39,240 nucleotides of DNA from the NCBI GenBank assembly GCA_903872345.1, contig CAIQKM010000014.1, positions 1 through 39,240 of the forward strand, written 5' to 3'. Below are positions 21,528-30,415 of the stretch, piece by piece. Position 1 is the first letter of the stretch; every line of letters starts with the position of its first letter. Below the pieces are notes generated by a model. It was not told where the DNA came from, made no database searches, and was given only the letters and a program-made list of their open reading frames with translations. Origin of the DNA: an uncultured Verrucomicrobia subdivision 3 bacterium. GTDB lineage: Bacteria; Verrucomicrobiota; Verrucomicrobiia; Limisphaerales; UBA11358. The translations under genes and the position numbers were made by a program.

Positions 21528-21862
21528 AACCATTTGATCTGGATTCACAATTGAAGCGGGTGCCGGTGCCGCAGCGGCCGGACGAATACTGGGAGGTTTT
21601 TCCCCGGCGAGTTCGGGTGCGCATGACGGTGTCGCGCATGGCCCGGGAGCCGTTTCCATCACGGCGTCCCCAATGGGCTTGGGCGGGCGGTTTCGCCGGC
21701 GCCTTGGTTTTGGCACTGCTGATCTGGGGCGGCCAGCATCAGTTTGAACATTTTTTCAGCCATGCGATGCGGCAGGACTTGGCCCAATTGCCGCAGAATC
21801 TGAAGACGTTCATGAGTGATGAACATGGCCAACATGCGCTCGTGTCTGATCCGGAGCAATGA
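21524..21862 (+). CDS. single-pass membrane protein, possible anti-sigma partner, 112 aa
   Basis: It overlaps the sigma gene by 4 bp (ATGA). The N-terminal 50 residues are basic and cytoplasmic ('RVRVRMTVSRMAREPF'), then comes one membrane segment ('WAGGFAGALVLALLIWGG'), and about 40 residues outside ('FEHFFSHAMRQDLAQLPQNL'). This shape matches anti-sigma factors that hold an ECF sigma at the membrane, but the zinc-binding HxxxCxxC motif is absent and the cytoplasmic part is short. It could instead be an adaptor of the secretion machine. Confidence 0.65.
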   Translation: MKPFDLDSQLKRVPVPQRPDEYWEVFPRRVRVRMTVSRMAREPFPSRRPQWAWAGGFAGALVLALLIWGGQHQFEHFFSHAMRQDLAQLPQNLKTFMSDEHGQHALVSDPEQ

Positions 21863-21869
21863 GTAAAAT

Positions 21870-22967
21870 ATGAACCCGATCCCTGTTCCACTATCTGCCA
21901 GCCAGGCGGAGACATCCGCCCCGAAAATGCTGGAGCAGATTGTCCGGCAGGCGGAGCGGGCCGGGGCGAGTGACATTCACTTGCAAATGCGGGGCAAGAT
22001 TGCCGAGGTGAGTTTTCGCTTGGATGGCGTTATTACCCCCGGGCCGGAATTGCCGGCGGAAGTGGCGGAGCGGGTGTTCGGGCGGATCAAGTTTTTGGCC
22101 AGGTTGAAAACGTATCAGGAAAGTTTGCCGCAGGACGGCCGCATCGGGCACGCGGATTTGGGAGCCAAAAACGATTTGCGGGTGGCCACGTATCCGACGG
22201 TGACAGGAGAGAAAATCGTGCTGCGCCTGTTCAATGACACAGCGGTGAAATCCCTGCGGGAACTGGGTTTGGGCGAAAGCATGGGTGCGGAGCTGGAGGC
22301 GTTTCTGCGGCAGCCGAGCGGATTGCTGTTGCTCACCGGGCCGGCCGGCAGCGGGAAGACGACCACCATTTACGCCTGTCTGCGGCAGCTTGCCGAGACG
22401 GGCGGACGCCACATCATCACGATTGAAGATCCGGTGGAGCAGGTTGTGCCGGGCACGATGCAGACGGAAATCAATGAAGTCATCGGGCTGGATTTTGCGC
22501 GGGCGGCGCGGCATTTGCTGCGGCAGGATCCGCAGGTGCTCATCCTCGGGGAAATCCGCGATGAAGCCACGGCGCAAATTGCCGTGCGCGCCGGGCTCAC
22601 GGGACACTTGGTGATTTCAACTCTCCATGCCGGTTCGTGCAAGGGCGTGTTTGAGCGGTTGCTGACAATGTGCCCGGACCATTCGGCGGTGGCCAGCGCG
22701 GTGGGGCTGGTCTTGAACCAGCGACTGTTGCGCAAACGCTGTCCGGGCTGCCGGGGCGAAGGGTGCGAAGCCTGTCTGGAGACGGGTTATCAGGGCCGGG
22801 TGCCGCTGGTGGAATCACTGCGGATGAATGAAACGGTGCGGGACCAGGTGCGACGCAGTGATTTGTCCGCGCTGGCCCCGGCGCAAAGTCTCGCCGAGTC
22901 GGCGCGGCGCCTGGTGAATCTGGGCGTGACGGATGAAGCGGAATACAAACGGATTTTTGGCATCTAG
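21870..22967 (+). CDS. GspE/PilB-type secretion ATPase, 365 aa
   Basis: It powers assembly of a pseudopilus or type IV pilus from the cytoplasmic side. It shows 'ASDIHLQMRGKIAEVSFRLDG' (N2 domain), Walker A 'GPAGSGKTT' (157-165), 'IITIEDPVE' (Asp box), 'QDPQVLILGEIRDEATAQIA' (Walker B), and 'HLVISTLHAG' (His box). A zinc-binding CxxC-CxxC site follows ('KRCPGCRGEGCEACLETGYQGR', about 289-311). The N1 domain that anchors most GspE proteins to GspL is missing, so the protein is short (typically about 500-570). Next comes a GspF gene after 9 bp. Confidence 0.93.
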   Translation: MNPIPVPLSASQAETSAPKMLEQIVRQAERAGASDIHLQMRGKIAEVSFRLDGVITPGPELPAEVAERVFGRIKFLARLKTYQESLPQDGRIGHADLGAKNDLRVATYPTVTGEKIVLRLFNDTAVKSLRELGLGESMGAELEAFLRQPSGLLLLTGPAGSGKTTTIYACLRQLAETGGRHIITIEDPVEQVVPGTMQTEINEVIGLDFARAARHLLRQDPQVLILGEIRDEATAQIAVRAGLTGHLVISTLHAGSCKGVFERLLTMCPDHSAVASAVGLVLNQRLLRKRCPGCRGEGCEACLETGYQGRVPLVESLRMNETVRDQVRRSDLSALAPAQSLAESARRLVNLGVTDEAEYKRIFGI

Positions 22968-22976
22968 GAGCCTCTT

Positions 22977-23993
22977 ATGAAATACGACGAATTTGCCTTT
23001 TTCAACCAGCAACTGGCGATGATGCTGCGGGACGGCATTCCGCTGGAGGGCGCGCTGCGCCGGCTTTGCCAGGACATGCAGACGGGCGCGCTGCGCACGG
23101 AATTGCTGGCCCTCGAAAGCGACCTGGCCCGGGGCACCCCGATGGCGGAGGCGCTGGCTCCCAGGCAATTGCCGGAGCTGTACAAGCGAATGATTCTGGT
23201 CGGGGTCAAAAGCGGCGACCTGCCGGCGGCGCTGACGATGCTGGCGGATTATTTTCAGCGGCAAAGCAACATCTGGACGCGGTTGAAGAGCCTGATGGTG
23301 TATCCGCTCATCGTGATATTTTTGGCGTTCGTGGTGTCGCTGGCGCTGACTGTGATCTGGACAGGTTTCATCGGACCCAGCATGGGGGAAGTATTTGGCG
23401 GTATGAATATGAGGCTTCCGGGAGCCACGGAATTCGCGCTTTCGACGATGCAAACGATCTGGGTTTTTCCCGCGACGCTCGGATTGATTTTTACTGGATT
23501 GCTGGCGGTGGTGCTCCAGCCAACCCTTCGGGGAAAATTTCTCTGGCGCTTGCCCGCGTTCAAGGAGGCCAGCGTTTCTCGCGTGGCGGCCGCGTTGAAT
23601 CTGCTGCTCCAAAACGGTGTGCCTCTGCCTGAGGCAATCGAGTTGGTGGAGCAGTTGGAAAACAATGCAAATGCGGTAGATGATTTGAAAGCTTGGCGAG
23701 CCAACCTGGCGGCAGGCTTTGCCAAGTTTTCCCAAGTGGCGGCCACCAATACCCTGTTCCCCCCCATGTTTGTTTGGGTGGTGGCAAACGCGGGGGACGA
23801 TGTGGCGGCGGGCTTCAACCGAGCGGCGGAGATTTACCAGGCGCGGGCTTATTACCGGACCGAGGTGGCGTTGTACTCAGTTTTGCCCATCGCGGCCCTG
23901 TTTTTGGGGGCCATCGTGCTATCGCAGGCTTTTCTGGTGCTGTGCATGTTTTTGCCCTTTATTGCCATGATTAGTAACTTGAGCGGCAACTAA
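22977..23993 (+). CDS. GspF/PilC-type inner-membrane platform protein, 338 aa
   Basis: The first GspF domain has 'FAFFNQQLAMMLRDGIPLEGALRRLC' and 'LAPRQLPELYKRMILVGVKSGDLPAAL'. Three membrane segments lie at about 108-130 ('LMVYPLIVIFLAFVVSLAL'), 160-182, and 300-327 near the C-terminus. The second domain contains 'VAAALNLLLQNGVPLPEAIELV'. The family's role is to couple the ATPase to pilin insertion in the inner membrane. A good Shine-Dalgarno (TAGGAG) lies 6-10 bp before the ATG. A second homologue follows directly, which is unusual. Confidence 0.92.
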   Translation: MKYDEFAFFNQQLAMMLRDGIPLEGALRRLCQDMQTGALRTELLALESDLARGTPMAEALAPRQLPELYKRMILVGVKSGDLPAALTMLADYFQRQSNIWTRLKSLMVYPLIVIFLAFVVSLALTVIWTGFIGPSMGEVFGGMNMRLPGATEFALSTMQTIWVFPATLGLIFTGLLAVVLQPTLRGKFLWRLPAFKEASVSRVAAALNLLLQNGVPLPEAIELVEQLENNANAVDDLKAWRANLAAGFAKFSQVAATNTLFPPMFVWVVANAGDDVAAGFNRAAEIYQARAYYRTEVALYSVLPIAALFLGAIVLSQAFLVLCMFLPFIAMISNLSGN

Positions 23994-24017
23994 CCCGTCC
24001 GGCAACCCTGACCAAAT

Positions 24018-25202
24018 ATGATGATTGCTGAAACATACGGTTCGACCACAAGTGTGTGGGAATCCTTGGTGGCGGTGTTTTGGTATGGCGTTTTCTTTAT
24101 GCTGCCGGCGGCCCTGCTGTCCGTCCTGGTTCATTTCCTCCTTTCCCTGCCGATGCGCCGACGGGATCGCACCCTGTTTTTTCTCGACTTGCTTGAAACG
24201 GCGCTACAGCGCGGACAGTCCGTGGAGCACGCTATTCTTACCGGAGCGGAAACGCGGGATCAAGTGATGGGTGTACGCTTTTTTTTGGTGGCTGCCCACA
24301 TTGAAAACGGAATGAAACTCGGAGAGGCGCTGGAACGCGAGCCGCGCTTTCTGCCGCCTCGGATTGCCGCCATTTTGCGCGCGGGGGAAAAGTTGGGCGA
24401 TTTGAAAAGCGTACTGCCGGCCTGCCGGGAAAACCTCCGTGTAAGACCCGATTCGATTCATACCACTTTGCCTTATATGGTCGGGTTGCTGATGGTCTTT
24501 GCACCGATTTCCATCTGGCTCATGTCGCTATTAAATGTGTTTGTCATTCCCAAATTCAAGGAAGTTGCCCAGGGCATGAATGTCTCACTTTATCCGGTGA
24601 CGCAGTTTGTCCTGGCCCACACAGCACAAATGATCTTGCTGGAGGCGGCTTTGTTTTCGTTGCTATTCGTCGGTGCAATAGTTTACGTGGGGGGGCCCGG
24701 ATTCGTCCGCTGGTTTCAATACCGGTCTGTGCCGGTGGTGGATGGGATTGTCTGGCTGATCCCGTGGAAGCGCAAAGGGCTGCAACGCACTTTTTCGGCG
24801 ATGCTGGCGGTGCTGCTCGATGGCGGTGTACCGGAGCCTGAGGCGGTGCGGTTGGCCGGGGAATCCACCGCCAATGAAATTTGCCGGCGCCGGTCCGTCA
24901 TGGTAACGCGGGCGTTGGAGCAGGGTGTCTGTCTGAGCGAGGCGGTGCGGGAGTTTGACGACAGCGGAGAGTTCCACTGGCGGCTGACGAATGCCACGTA
25001 TGTCCATGGCGGCGGATTTTTGCGGGCGTTGCGCGGCTGGCATGAGGTGCTGGATGCCCGGGCATGGCAGGAACAGGAAGCAGCCGCCCAGACGTTGACA
25101 AGCAGCTTGGTTATTTTAAATGGTATCATTGTTGGACTGATTGCGACCGGCCTGTTCGGCATTCTGATCGCCATTTTGAAAGGAGCTTTGCTGGCAGAAT
25201 GA
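24018..25202 (+). CDS. second GspF-type platform protein, divergent, 394 aa
   Basis: It has the same two-domain layout, with 'TLFFLDLLETALQRGQSVEHAILTG' and 'ILRAGEKLGDLKSVL' in the first half and 'RTFSAMLAVLLDGGVPEPEAVRLA' in the second. It has an added N-terminal membrane segment (residues 18-45) that the first copy lacks, plus segments near 155-180, 205-230 and 365-390. GspF normally occurs once per system and forms a dimer or trimer. Two adjacent paralogues suggest a heteromeric platform. It is translationally coupled to the first pilin gene (ATGA overlap at 25199). Confidence 0.88.
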   Translation: MMIAETYGSTTSVWESLVAVFWYGVFFMLPAALLSVLVHFLLSLPMRRRDRTLFFLDLLETALQRGQSVEHAILTGAETRDQVMGVRFFLVAAHIENGMKLGEALEREPRFLPPRIAAILRAGEKLGDLKSVLPACRENLRVRPDSIHTTLPYMVGLLMVFAPISIWLMSLLNVFVIPKFKEVAQGMNVSLYPVTQFVLAHTAQMILLEAALFSLLFVGAIVYVGGPGFVRWFQYRSVPVVDGIVWLIPWKRKGLQRTFSAMLAVLLDGGVPEPEAVRLAGESTANEICRRRSVMVTRALEQGVCLSEAVREFDDSGEFHWRLTNATYVHGGGFLRALRGWHEVLDARAWQEQEAAAQTLTSSLVILNGIIVGLIATGLFGILIAILKGALLAE

Positions 25203-25588
25203 AAACATCCCTTTATCCGCATAAGAACCCAGTTCACCGCCAGCGCGGTTTCCTGGAAGTGGACTTGGTGGTGGCCACGGCCATTCTCGCCCTGGCAATA
25301 TTGCCCGTTGGATTTGCGTTCACGCATGAGCGGCGGGTACTGCGCGCGGAATATGATCGCAGCGTGGCCGTGGAACTCGTGGACGGCGAGGCGGAAATTC
25401 TGGCGGCCGGGGCGGGCCGGGATTTTCCGGATGGCACACAAGAATATCCTTTGCACACGCCGGCGGCGGCGAGTCTGCCGCCCGGAACGTTTCAACTTAC
25501 CAAAACCGGCGGTCATGCGCGGCTGGAATGGACTCCGGCCAAGCGGTTGGGCGTTGGCGTGGTAACCCGTGAATTTAACATCAAATGA
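25199..25588 (+). CDS. pseudopilin-like protein (GspI/PilV-like), 129 aa
   Basis: The start overlaps the previous stop. After a basic leader, 'QRGFLEVDLVVATAILALAI' is a type IV prepilin N-terminus: cleavage after Gly, Phe as +1, then a hydrophobic helix. The usual Glu at +5 is Asp here (F-L-E-V-D). The globular C-terminus ('EYDRSVAVELVDGEAEILAAG') resembles minor pseudopilins. It would be cut by a prepilin peptidase encoded elsewhere and join the tip or shaft of the pseudopilus. It overlaps the next gene by 4 bp. Confidence 0.8.
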   Translation: MKTSLYPHKNPVHRQRGFLEVDLVVATAILALAILPVGFAFTHERRVLRAEYDRSVAVELVDGEAEILAAGAGRDFPDGTQEYPLHTPAAASLPPGTFQLTKTGGHARLEWTPAKRLGVGVVTREFNIK

Positions 25589-26088
25589 AACCGATCCCAT
25601 CCAAGTCGGCAGGCCGGAGCCAGGCGGGCATTTTACTGGTGGAGTGTCTGGTGTACATGTCGGTGTTTGTCATCATTCTGGGCGGGGCAATGGCGGCATT
25701 TTATTTTTGCTGGGATAATTCCAAAGCCCTCATCTACACCTCCGATGATGTCTCCCGGGTCTTGCAAGTGGGGGAAGGCTGGCGGGCGGATGTGCGCGCG
25801 GCCACCGGGCGAATTACGGTGGAGACCACGCCGGATGGCGACCGGGTCGTCATCCCGGCAGGCAAGAAGCAGATTGTCTATCGCGTAGCGGCCGGCGAGT
25901 TGCGGCGGGAAGTGCCTTCCACCACGGATACCCGGGTGCTGCTGACCCGGGTGCAAACCTCGTCGATGAAACCCGCCGGGCGCGGGGCGGTGGATGCCTG
26001 GCGCTGGGATGTTTCGCTGGCGGCCCGGCGGAATCAGGTTCATCTGCCATTGCAATTCACCTTTGAGGCGGTGCCTCCACAACCATGA
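25585..26088 (+). CDS. pseudopilin-like protein (GspJ/PilW-like), 167 aa
   Basis: 'SQAGILLVECLVYMSVFVII' is a prepilin processing site: Gly before Ile(+1), Glu at +5, then 20 hydrophobic residues. The C-terminal domain is beta-rich ('GRITVETTPDGDRVVIPAGKKQIVYRV'), as in GspJ/PilW. Its ATG overlaps the previous stop, and its own stop overlaps the next ATG. It is likely a minor pilin in the tip complex. Confidence 0.8.
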   Translation: MKPIPSKSAGRSQAGILLVECLVYMSVFVIILGGAMAAFYFCWDNSKALIYTSDDVSRVLQVGEGWRADVRAATGRITVETTPDGDRVVIPAGKKQIVYRVAAGELRREVPSTTDTRVLLTRVQTSSMKPAGRGAVDAWRWDVSLAARRNQVHLPLQFTFEAVPPQP

Positions 26089-26306
26089 AACTATCATCTT
26101 CAACCCCGGCAAAAACCGGCGAGCGCGGATCGGCGACGCTGATCCTGTTCGTACTGCTCTCCATCATGCTGATTCTGGTGGCGGTGAATGGCCGGGCGCT
26201 GCTCCGGCTGCATCATCAGATCAAATTTGTGGAGGAAAAACAGGTGCAGCGGCTGAATCCGCCGTCGGCCGGCACTAATTCCATACCCGCCAAATCACAT
26301 GAATAA
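26085..26306 (+). CDS. short GspK/PilX-like protein, 73 aa
   Basis: 'GERGSATLILFVLLSIMLIL' resembles the GspK start, in which Gly is followed by a hydrophobic helix without the Glu at +5; that absence is normal for GspK, the cap pilin. Unlike GspK (about 300 aa) it ends after about 55 more residues ('GRALLRLHHQIKFVEEKQVQRL'), so it lacks the large head domain. It could be a truncated cap or a helper subunit. Overlaps the neighbours on both sides. Confidence 0.65.
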   Translation: MKLSSSTPAKTGERGSATLILFVLLSIMLILVAVNGRALLRLHHQIKFVEEKQVQRLNPPSAGTNSIPAKSHE

Positions 26307-26568
26307 CGACGCCCAAACCAAGGTGCAGATGCTCAAGAATTCCTTGCGCTGTTTTACGTTCGGCTTGCTGGCGCTGATACCGGTGTTCGGATTTCCCTTT
26401 GCGCTGGCATCACTTTGGCTTTCGGGCCAGGTCCGGAGAACCGAGCGGCAGTTTTGGAACGCGGCCCGGGCTTATCGGCTCTGGGGTGTGGTATGCTCGG
26501 CGGCGGGCACGATTTTTTGGATGTTGATTGGCACTTTGATTGCGTATCAGGCGGTTTCGAATCATTGA
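26299..26568 (+). CDS. two-pass membrane protein, 89 aa
   Basis: Not recognised. Two hydrophobic segments (about 19-42, 'CFTFGLLALIPVFGFPFALA', and 60-83, 'LWGVVCSAAGTIFWMLIGTL') flank a short charged loop 'SGQVRRTERQFWNAARAYR'. The layout resembles small DUF4190-like membrane proteins. It overlaps the preceding gene by 8 bp, so it belongs to the operon, and ends it. A repeat element follows. Confidence 0.65.
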   Translation: MNNDAQTKVQMLKNSLRCFTFGLLALIPVFGFPFALASLWLSGQVRRTERQFWNAARAYRLWGVVCSAAGTIFWMLIGTLIAYQAVSNH

Positions 26569-26604
26569 ACGCTGGTTGGTAAAAGGCGCATCCGCGCATT
26601 GCTC

Positions 26605-26732
26605 CGGAGCGCGGCTGTCTCAGCCGCAGCGCGTGGACAGGCCAAGTGGCGGCGGACTTTGCCCGCACCATGGCGGCGGAACAACGGGGAAGTGACATGT
26701 TCAACCCGGCCCGCTGGGACAGCCGCGCTCCG
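26605..26732. repeat. REPIN-like inverted repeat, 128 bp
   Basis: CGGAGCGCGGCTGTCTCAGC (26605-26624) is mirrored by GCTGGGACAGCCGCGCTCCG (26713-26732) with one mismatch. It lies between the secretion operon and addA and overlaps the open frame upstream of addA. I recall similar 'gcgcggctgt' sequences as dispersed repeats in genomes of this phylum. Confidence 0.7.
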
Positions 26733-26792
26733 AAGCGCATGGGCGGTTTCCGATTGAAACTTCTCCCGGGAAACCTGAAACTTCCGGCCTGC

Positions 26793-29700
26793 ATGGAACC
26801 GGCCCCCGCCCGCATCAATTCCCTGACGCCCGCTCAGCGTCAGGCGGTAGCCGCGCGCGGCAACGTGCTGGTGATGGCGGGCGCGGGTACGGGCAAGACC
26901 AAAACCCTGGTTGAACGTTGTCTGGATTGTCTGGAGCGCGACCGGGCCGGACTCGACGAATTACTGATCGTCACCTTCACCGAAGCCGCCGCCGCCGAAA
27001 TGCGCCTGCGGCTGCGGCGCGTGTTGGAACAACGCCTGGCGGAGGAACCGGAGAATGAGCATTGGCACCGGCAACTGGCGCTGTTTGATGTCGCGCATAT
27101 CGGCACGCTCCACAGTTTTTGTTTTCGACTTGTGCGGGAACATTTCTACGAGCTGGGACTGGACCCGCAACTCAGCATTCTTGACGACGGCGAGGCGCGT
27201 GAACTGGCCCGCGAAACCCTGGATGAGTTGTTATTGGAACATTACGAGGGGGCGGATAATTTTTCCCTCGCCGTGCGCCAGTTGATTCAGTTTCAAGGCG
27301 GCGGACGCGATGAGAAAATACGTTCACTGATCCTGCGCCTGCACCATTATTCCCAGGCCCGTCCCGATGCCGCCGGCTGGCTGGCCGGACAGATTGAAAA
27401 ATTTACCCGGGCTGATCCCGTCGATTGGCAGCAATGGCTCTTGCAGGCGGTGCAAACGTGGCGCGATGAATGGCTGCCGATTCTGGAATCGCTCATCCCC
27501 GGCAATGCCAAAGCGGTTGAGTTGATCCCGCTGCTGCAGACGTTGAAGCGTGAATTCTCGCGGGCCGTTGCGGCAGAAGCGCTGTCTGCGGTGCTGATGG
27601 CTTCCACCCAATGGCCGAAGGGGAAAAAAACCGTTCTCAGCAAACCGCTGACGCGGCTGTTCTCCGAGGCCGGGTTTCTGCATTCCCTCGCGGCAGTTAC
27701 CCCCGCCGGCGATCCACTGGCCGAGGATTGGAACTGGGTGCGGGGTCACATGGCCGCGCTGTTGCAGTTGACGCAGCAATTTTCCGCCGGCCTGCTTGCG
27801 CGCAAGCGCACCGATGGCGTTTTGGATTTTCATGACCTGGAGCAATTCGCCCTGAAGTTGCTCTGGGATTTTTCCACGGAGCAACCGACGGCCGTGGCGT
27901 CTGCCTGGCGCCAGAAAATCCGGTTCGTTTTTGTGGATGAATATCAGGACATCAATGCGGCGCAGGATAAAATCATAGCGGCACTGGCGCGCGAAGGTGA
28001 GGCGGCGAACCGTTTTCTGGTCGGCGATGTGAAGCAAAGCATTTACCGGTTCCGGCTGGCGGATCCGGAAATCTTTCGCGCCCATGCAAAAAACTGGCAT
28101 GGGCCGGGCAGCGGGACCATTTCACTGGCGGAAAATTTTCGCAGTCGGGCAGGGGTGTTGGATTTTAGCAATTCGCTGTTCAGTCTGATCATGCAGGAGG
28201 CGGTGGGCGGCGTGACGTATGGTCCGGCTGACCGGCTGATTTTTGGCGCACCGGACGTCCGCGCCGATCTGGCTAGCGGTCCCGGGCAGCCGCCGCGCGT
28301 AGAGCTATTACTACGGATCCAGGGCAAACCGGAAGCGGGGGCTGACGCGGAGGAGAATCCGGAGCTGGCCGATCTGGAGGAATCCGCGCGCGAGGCGAGG
28401 CTGCTGGCCCGGGAGTTGAACCGGCTGATTCAGGATGGACATCAGATTTGGGATGAAGGAGCCAAGACATTTCGCGGTTTGCGTCCCGGCGATATCGCAG
28501 TGCTGCTGCGTTCCCCCCGGGGCAAGGCGGAGACGTATGCGAAAGAATTCGATCGCGCCGGATTGCCGCTGGTGGTGGCGCGCGGCGGTTTTTTTGAAAG
28601 CGCGGAAATTCTTGATCTGCTGAGCCTGTTGCAACTGCTCGATAATCCGCTGCAGGACGTGCCGTGCATCGCGGTGCTGCGGTCGCCGCTGGTTGGTTTG
28701 ACGCTGGAAGAGTTGGGAGAGATCCGGCTGCAGGCGCCGGGGAAACATTTTTGGACGGCACTCAACCGGGCGGCCAAGGAGCTGGCTGATGCAGCGTTGA
28801 AGACCAAACTCGTTCGCTTTTTGGAGCAGTGTTCCCGCTGGCGGCAACTGGTCCGGCAGGCCTCGCTGTCCGAATGTCTGGAAACGGTGCTAACGGATAC
28901 TTATTATGCGGAATGGCTGCGCACGCAACCACGCGGCACGCAGGCGGGCGCGAACGTGGAGCAATTTCTCAGCCTGGCGCAACAGTTCGACCGGCTGCAA
29001 CGCCAGGGGCTGACCCGGTTTCTTCAATTCATCGAAGTGCGGCGCGAATTGGATGCCACCACGGAGGCGCCGGCGGTGATCGCGGAAGACGCGGTGCGGC
29101 TGATGAGTATTCATCAGAGCAAGGGGCTGGAATTTCCGGTGGTGGCGCTGCCGGATCTGGGCAAAAATTTCAACGAGCAGGATTTGAACGGCGAGATTAT
29201 TTTCGATGAGGCGTTTGGCCTGTGTCCGCAGGTGAAGCCGCCGCAAACCGGGCGGCGTTATCCCAGCCTGCCTTACTGGCTGGCCCGGCGGCGGCAGAAG
29301 CGCGAATTGCGCGGCGAAGAGCTGCGCCTCCTTTACGTGGCCCTGACCCGGGCGCGCGATACGCTGCTGTTGCTGGCCGGTATTAGCTCTAAAAAGTGGG
29401 ATGACTTGTGGACGCAGCCGGTGGCGGTAACGGCGCAGAAGCTGGCCGAAGCCAGAAGTTTTGCGGATTGGATTGGCCTGTGGTTTGGCCAGCAGCGGGC
29501 CGGGCAACCCATTCAGGAAGTCACGCAGGGGTTGTTGCCCGGGATGTCCTGGCGGTTGGTGGAGGATGCCGAGCTGGCCCGGGCGGCCGAAGCGGCCATA
29601 CCCCTGTCTGGCAAGGCAACCGCTTCAGTCGAACCGTTGAGTGAACCGGCCTTGGACCGTTTGCAATCCGTCCTGAGTTGGGAATATCCGCAACTGGCGG

Positions 29701-30371
29701 CCACCAAACAGAAGGCTAAAGCTTCAGTTACCGAATTGCGTCGGCTGGCGATGGAACTGGATCCGGAGGGAGAGGCGGCGCCGCTCTTTGCGGGACCGGA
29801 ATTTGTCAGCGAACGGGGCGATTCAAAACTTTCCGCCGCCGATCAGGGGATTGCCCATCATAAATTTTTACAGCACGTCGCTTTGAATGCCACCGGGGAT
29901 CTGGCGGCGGAGGCGGGCCGGATGGCAAGCGCAGCCATTTTAACAGAGGAAGAGCGCGCTGCGCTGGATTTGGCCGCGCTGGCGCTATTTTGGGATTCCG
30001 AACTGGGCCGGATCCTCCGTGATCATGCCTCAGAAGTGCGCCGCGAACTGGCCTTTACGGCCAGATTTAGCCCGGCCGAAATCTCGGCAATCACCGGCCA
30101 GCCGGTGCGGGAGGGTATGGCGGATGAATTTGTGGTGGTGCAGGGGGCGGCTGATTTGGTGCTAATCCGCCCGGAAGAAATCTGGCTGGTGGATTTTAAA
30201 ACCGACCACCTGCGACCGGCTGGTTTGGCCACCAAAGTGAAACGGTATGAACCGCAGGTGAAACTTTATGCCGCCGCCTTGGAAAAAATTTTCAAACGGC
30301 CGGTGACGGTGGCGGTATTACATTTTCTCGCTGTTAAGAAAACCGCGAGCGTGATTGGCCGACCTTGGTGA
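26793..30371 (+). CDS. addA: AddA-like helicase-nuclease subunit, 1192 aa
   Basis: It is an SF1A helicase fused to a RecB-type nuclease, used in double-strand break repair with AddB. Motifs: Q-motif region 'LTPAQRQAV', Walker A 'AGAGTGKT' (29-36), 'LIVTFTEAAAAEMRLRLRRV' (motif Ia), 'FVFVDEYQDINAAQD' (Walker B), 'LVGDVKQSIYRFRLADPEIF' (motif III), 'VRLMSIHQSKGLEFPVV' (motif V) and 'RLLYVALTRARDTLLL' (motif VI). The C-terminal nuclease has 'GIAHHKFLQHVAL' and 'LVDFKTDHL' with the metal-binding Asp and Lys. I start at 26793 because the frame before it runs through a repeat element. No addB is adjacent. Confidence 0.92.
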   Translation: MEPAPARINSLTPAQRQAVAARGNVLVMAGAGTGKTKTLVERCLDCLERDRAGLDELLIVTFTEAAAAEMRLRLRRVLEQRLAEEPENEHWHRQLALFDVAHIGTLHSFCFRLVREHFYELGLDPQLSILDDGEARELARETLDELLLEHYEGADNFSLAVRQLIQFQGGGRDEKIRSLILRLHHYSQARPDAAGWLAGQIEKFTRADPVDWQQWLLQAVQTWRDEWLPILESLIPGNAKAVELIPLLQTLKREFSRAVAAEALSAVLMASTQWPKGKKTVLSKPLTRLFSEAGFLHSLAAVTPAGDPLAEDWNWVRGHMAALLQLTQQFSAGLLARKRTDGVLDFHDLEQFALKLLWDFSTEQPTAVASAWRQKIRFVFVDEYQDINAAQDKIIAALAREGEAANRFLVGDVKQSIYRFRLADPEIFRAHAKNWHGPGSGTISLAENFRSRAGVLDFSNSLFSLIMQEAVGGVTYGPADRLIFGAPDVRADLASGPGQPPRVELLLRIQGKPEAGADAEENPELADLEESAREARLLARELNRLIQDGHQIWDEGAKTFRGLRPGDIAVLLRSPRGKAETYAKEFDRAGLPLVVARGGFFESAEILDLLSLLQLLDNPLQDVPCIAVLRSPLVGLTLEELGEIRLQAPGKHFWTALNRAAKELADAALKTKLVRFLEQCSRWRQLVRQASLSECLETVLTDTYYAEWLRTQPRGTQAGANVEQFLSLAQQFDRLQRQGLTRFLQFIEVRRELDATTEAPAVIAEDAVRLMSIHQSKGLEFPVVALPDLGKNFNEQDLNGEIIFDEAFGLCPQVKPPQTGRRYPSLPYWLARRRQKRELRGEELRLLYVALTRARDTLLLLAGISSKKWDDLWTQPVAVTAQKLAEARSFADWIGLWFGQQRAGQPIQEVTQGLLPGMSWRLVEDAELARAAEAAIPLSGKATASVEPLSEPALDRLQSVLSWEYPQLAATKQKAKASVTELRRLAMELDPEGEAAPLFAGPEFVSERGDSKLSAADQGIAHHKFLQHVALNATGDLAAEAGRMASAAILTEEERAALDLAALALFWDSELGRILRDHASEVRRELAFTARFSPAEISAITGQPVREGMADEFVVVQGAADLVLIRPEEIWLVDFKTDHLRPAGLATKVKRYEPQVKLYAAALEKIFKRPVTVAVLHFLAVKKTASVIGRPW

Positions 30372-30415
30372 CGGGGGCATCGTGCCAAGGTGGCCGGCAA
30401 AATTTGCAAAAGCGA

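Noticed and set aside
26646..26792. Longer N-terminus of AddA
   Set aside because: It lies in the inverted-repeat element, and the helicase's conserved start follows the ATG at 26793.
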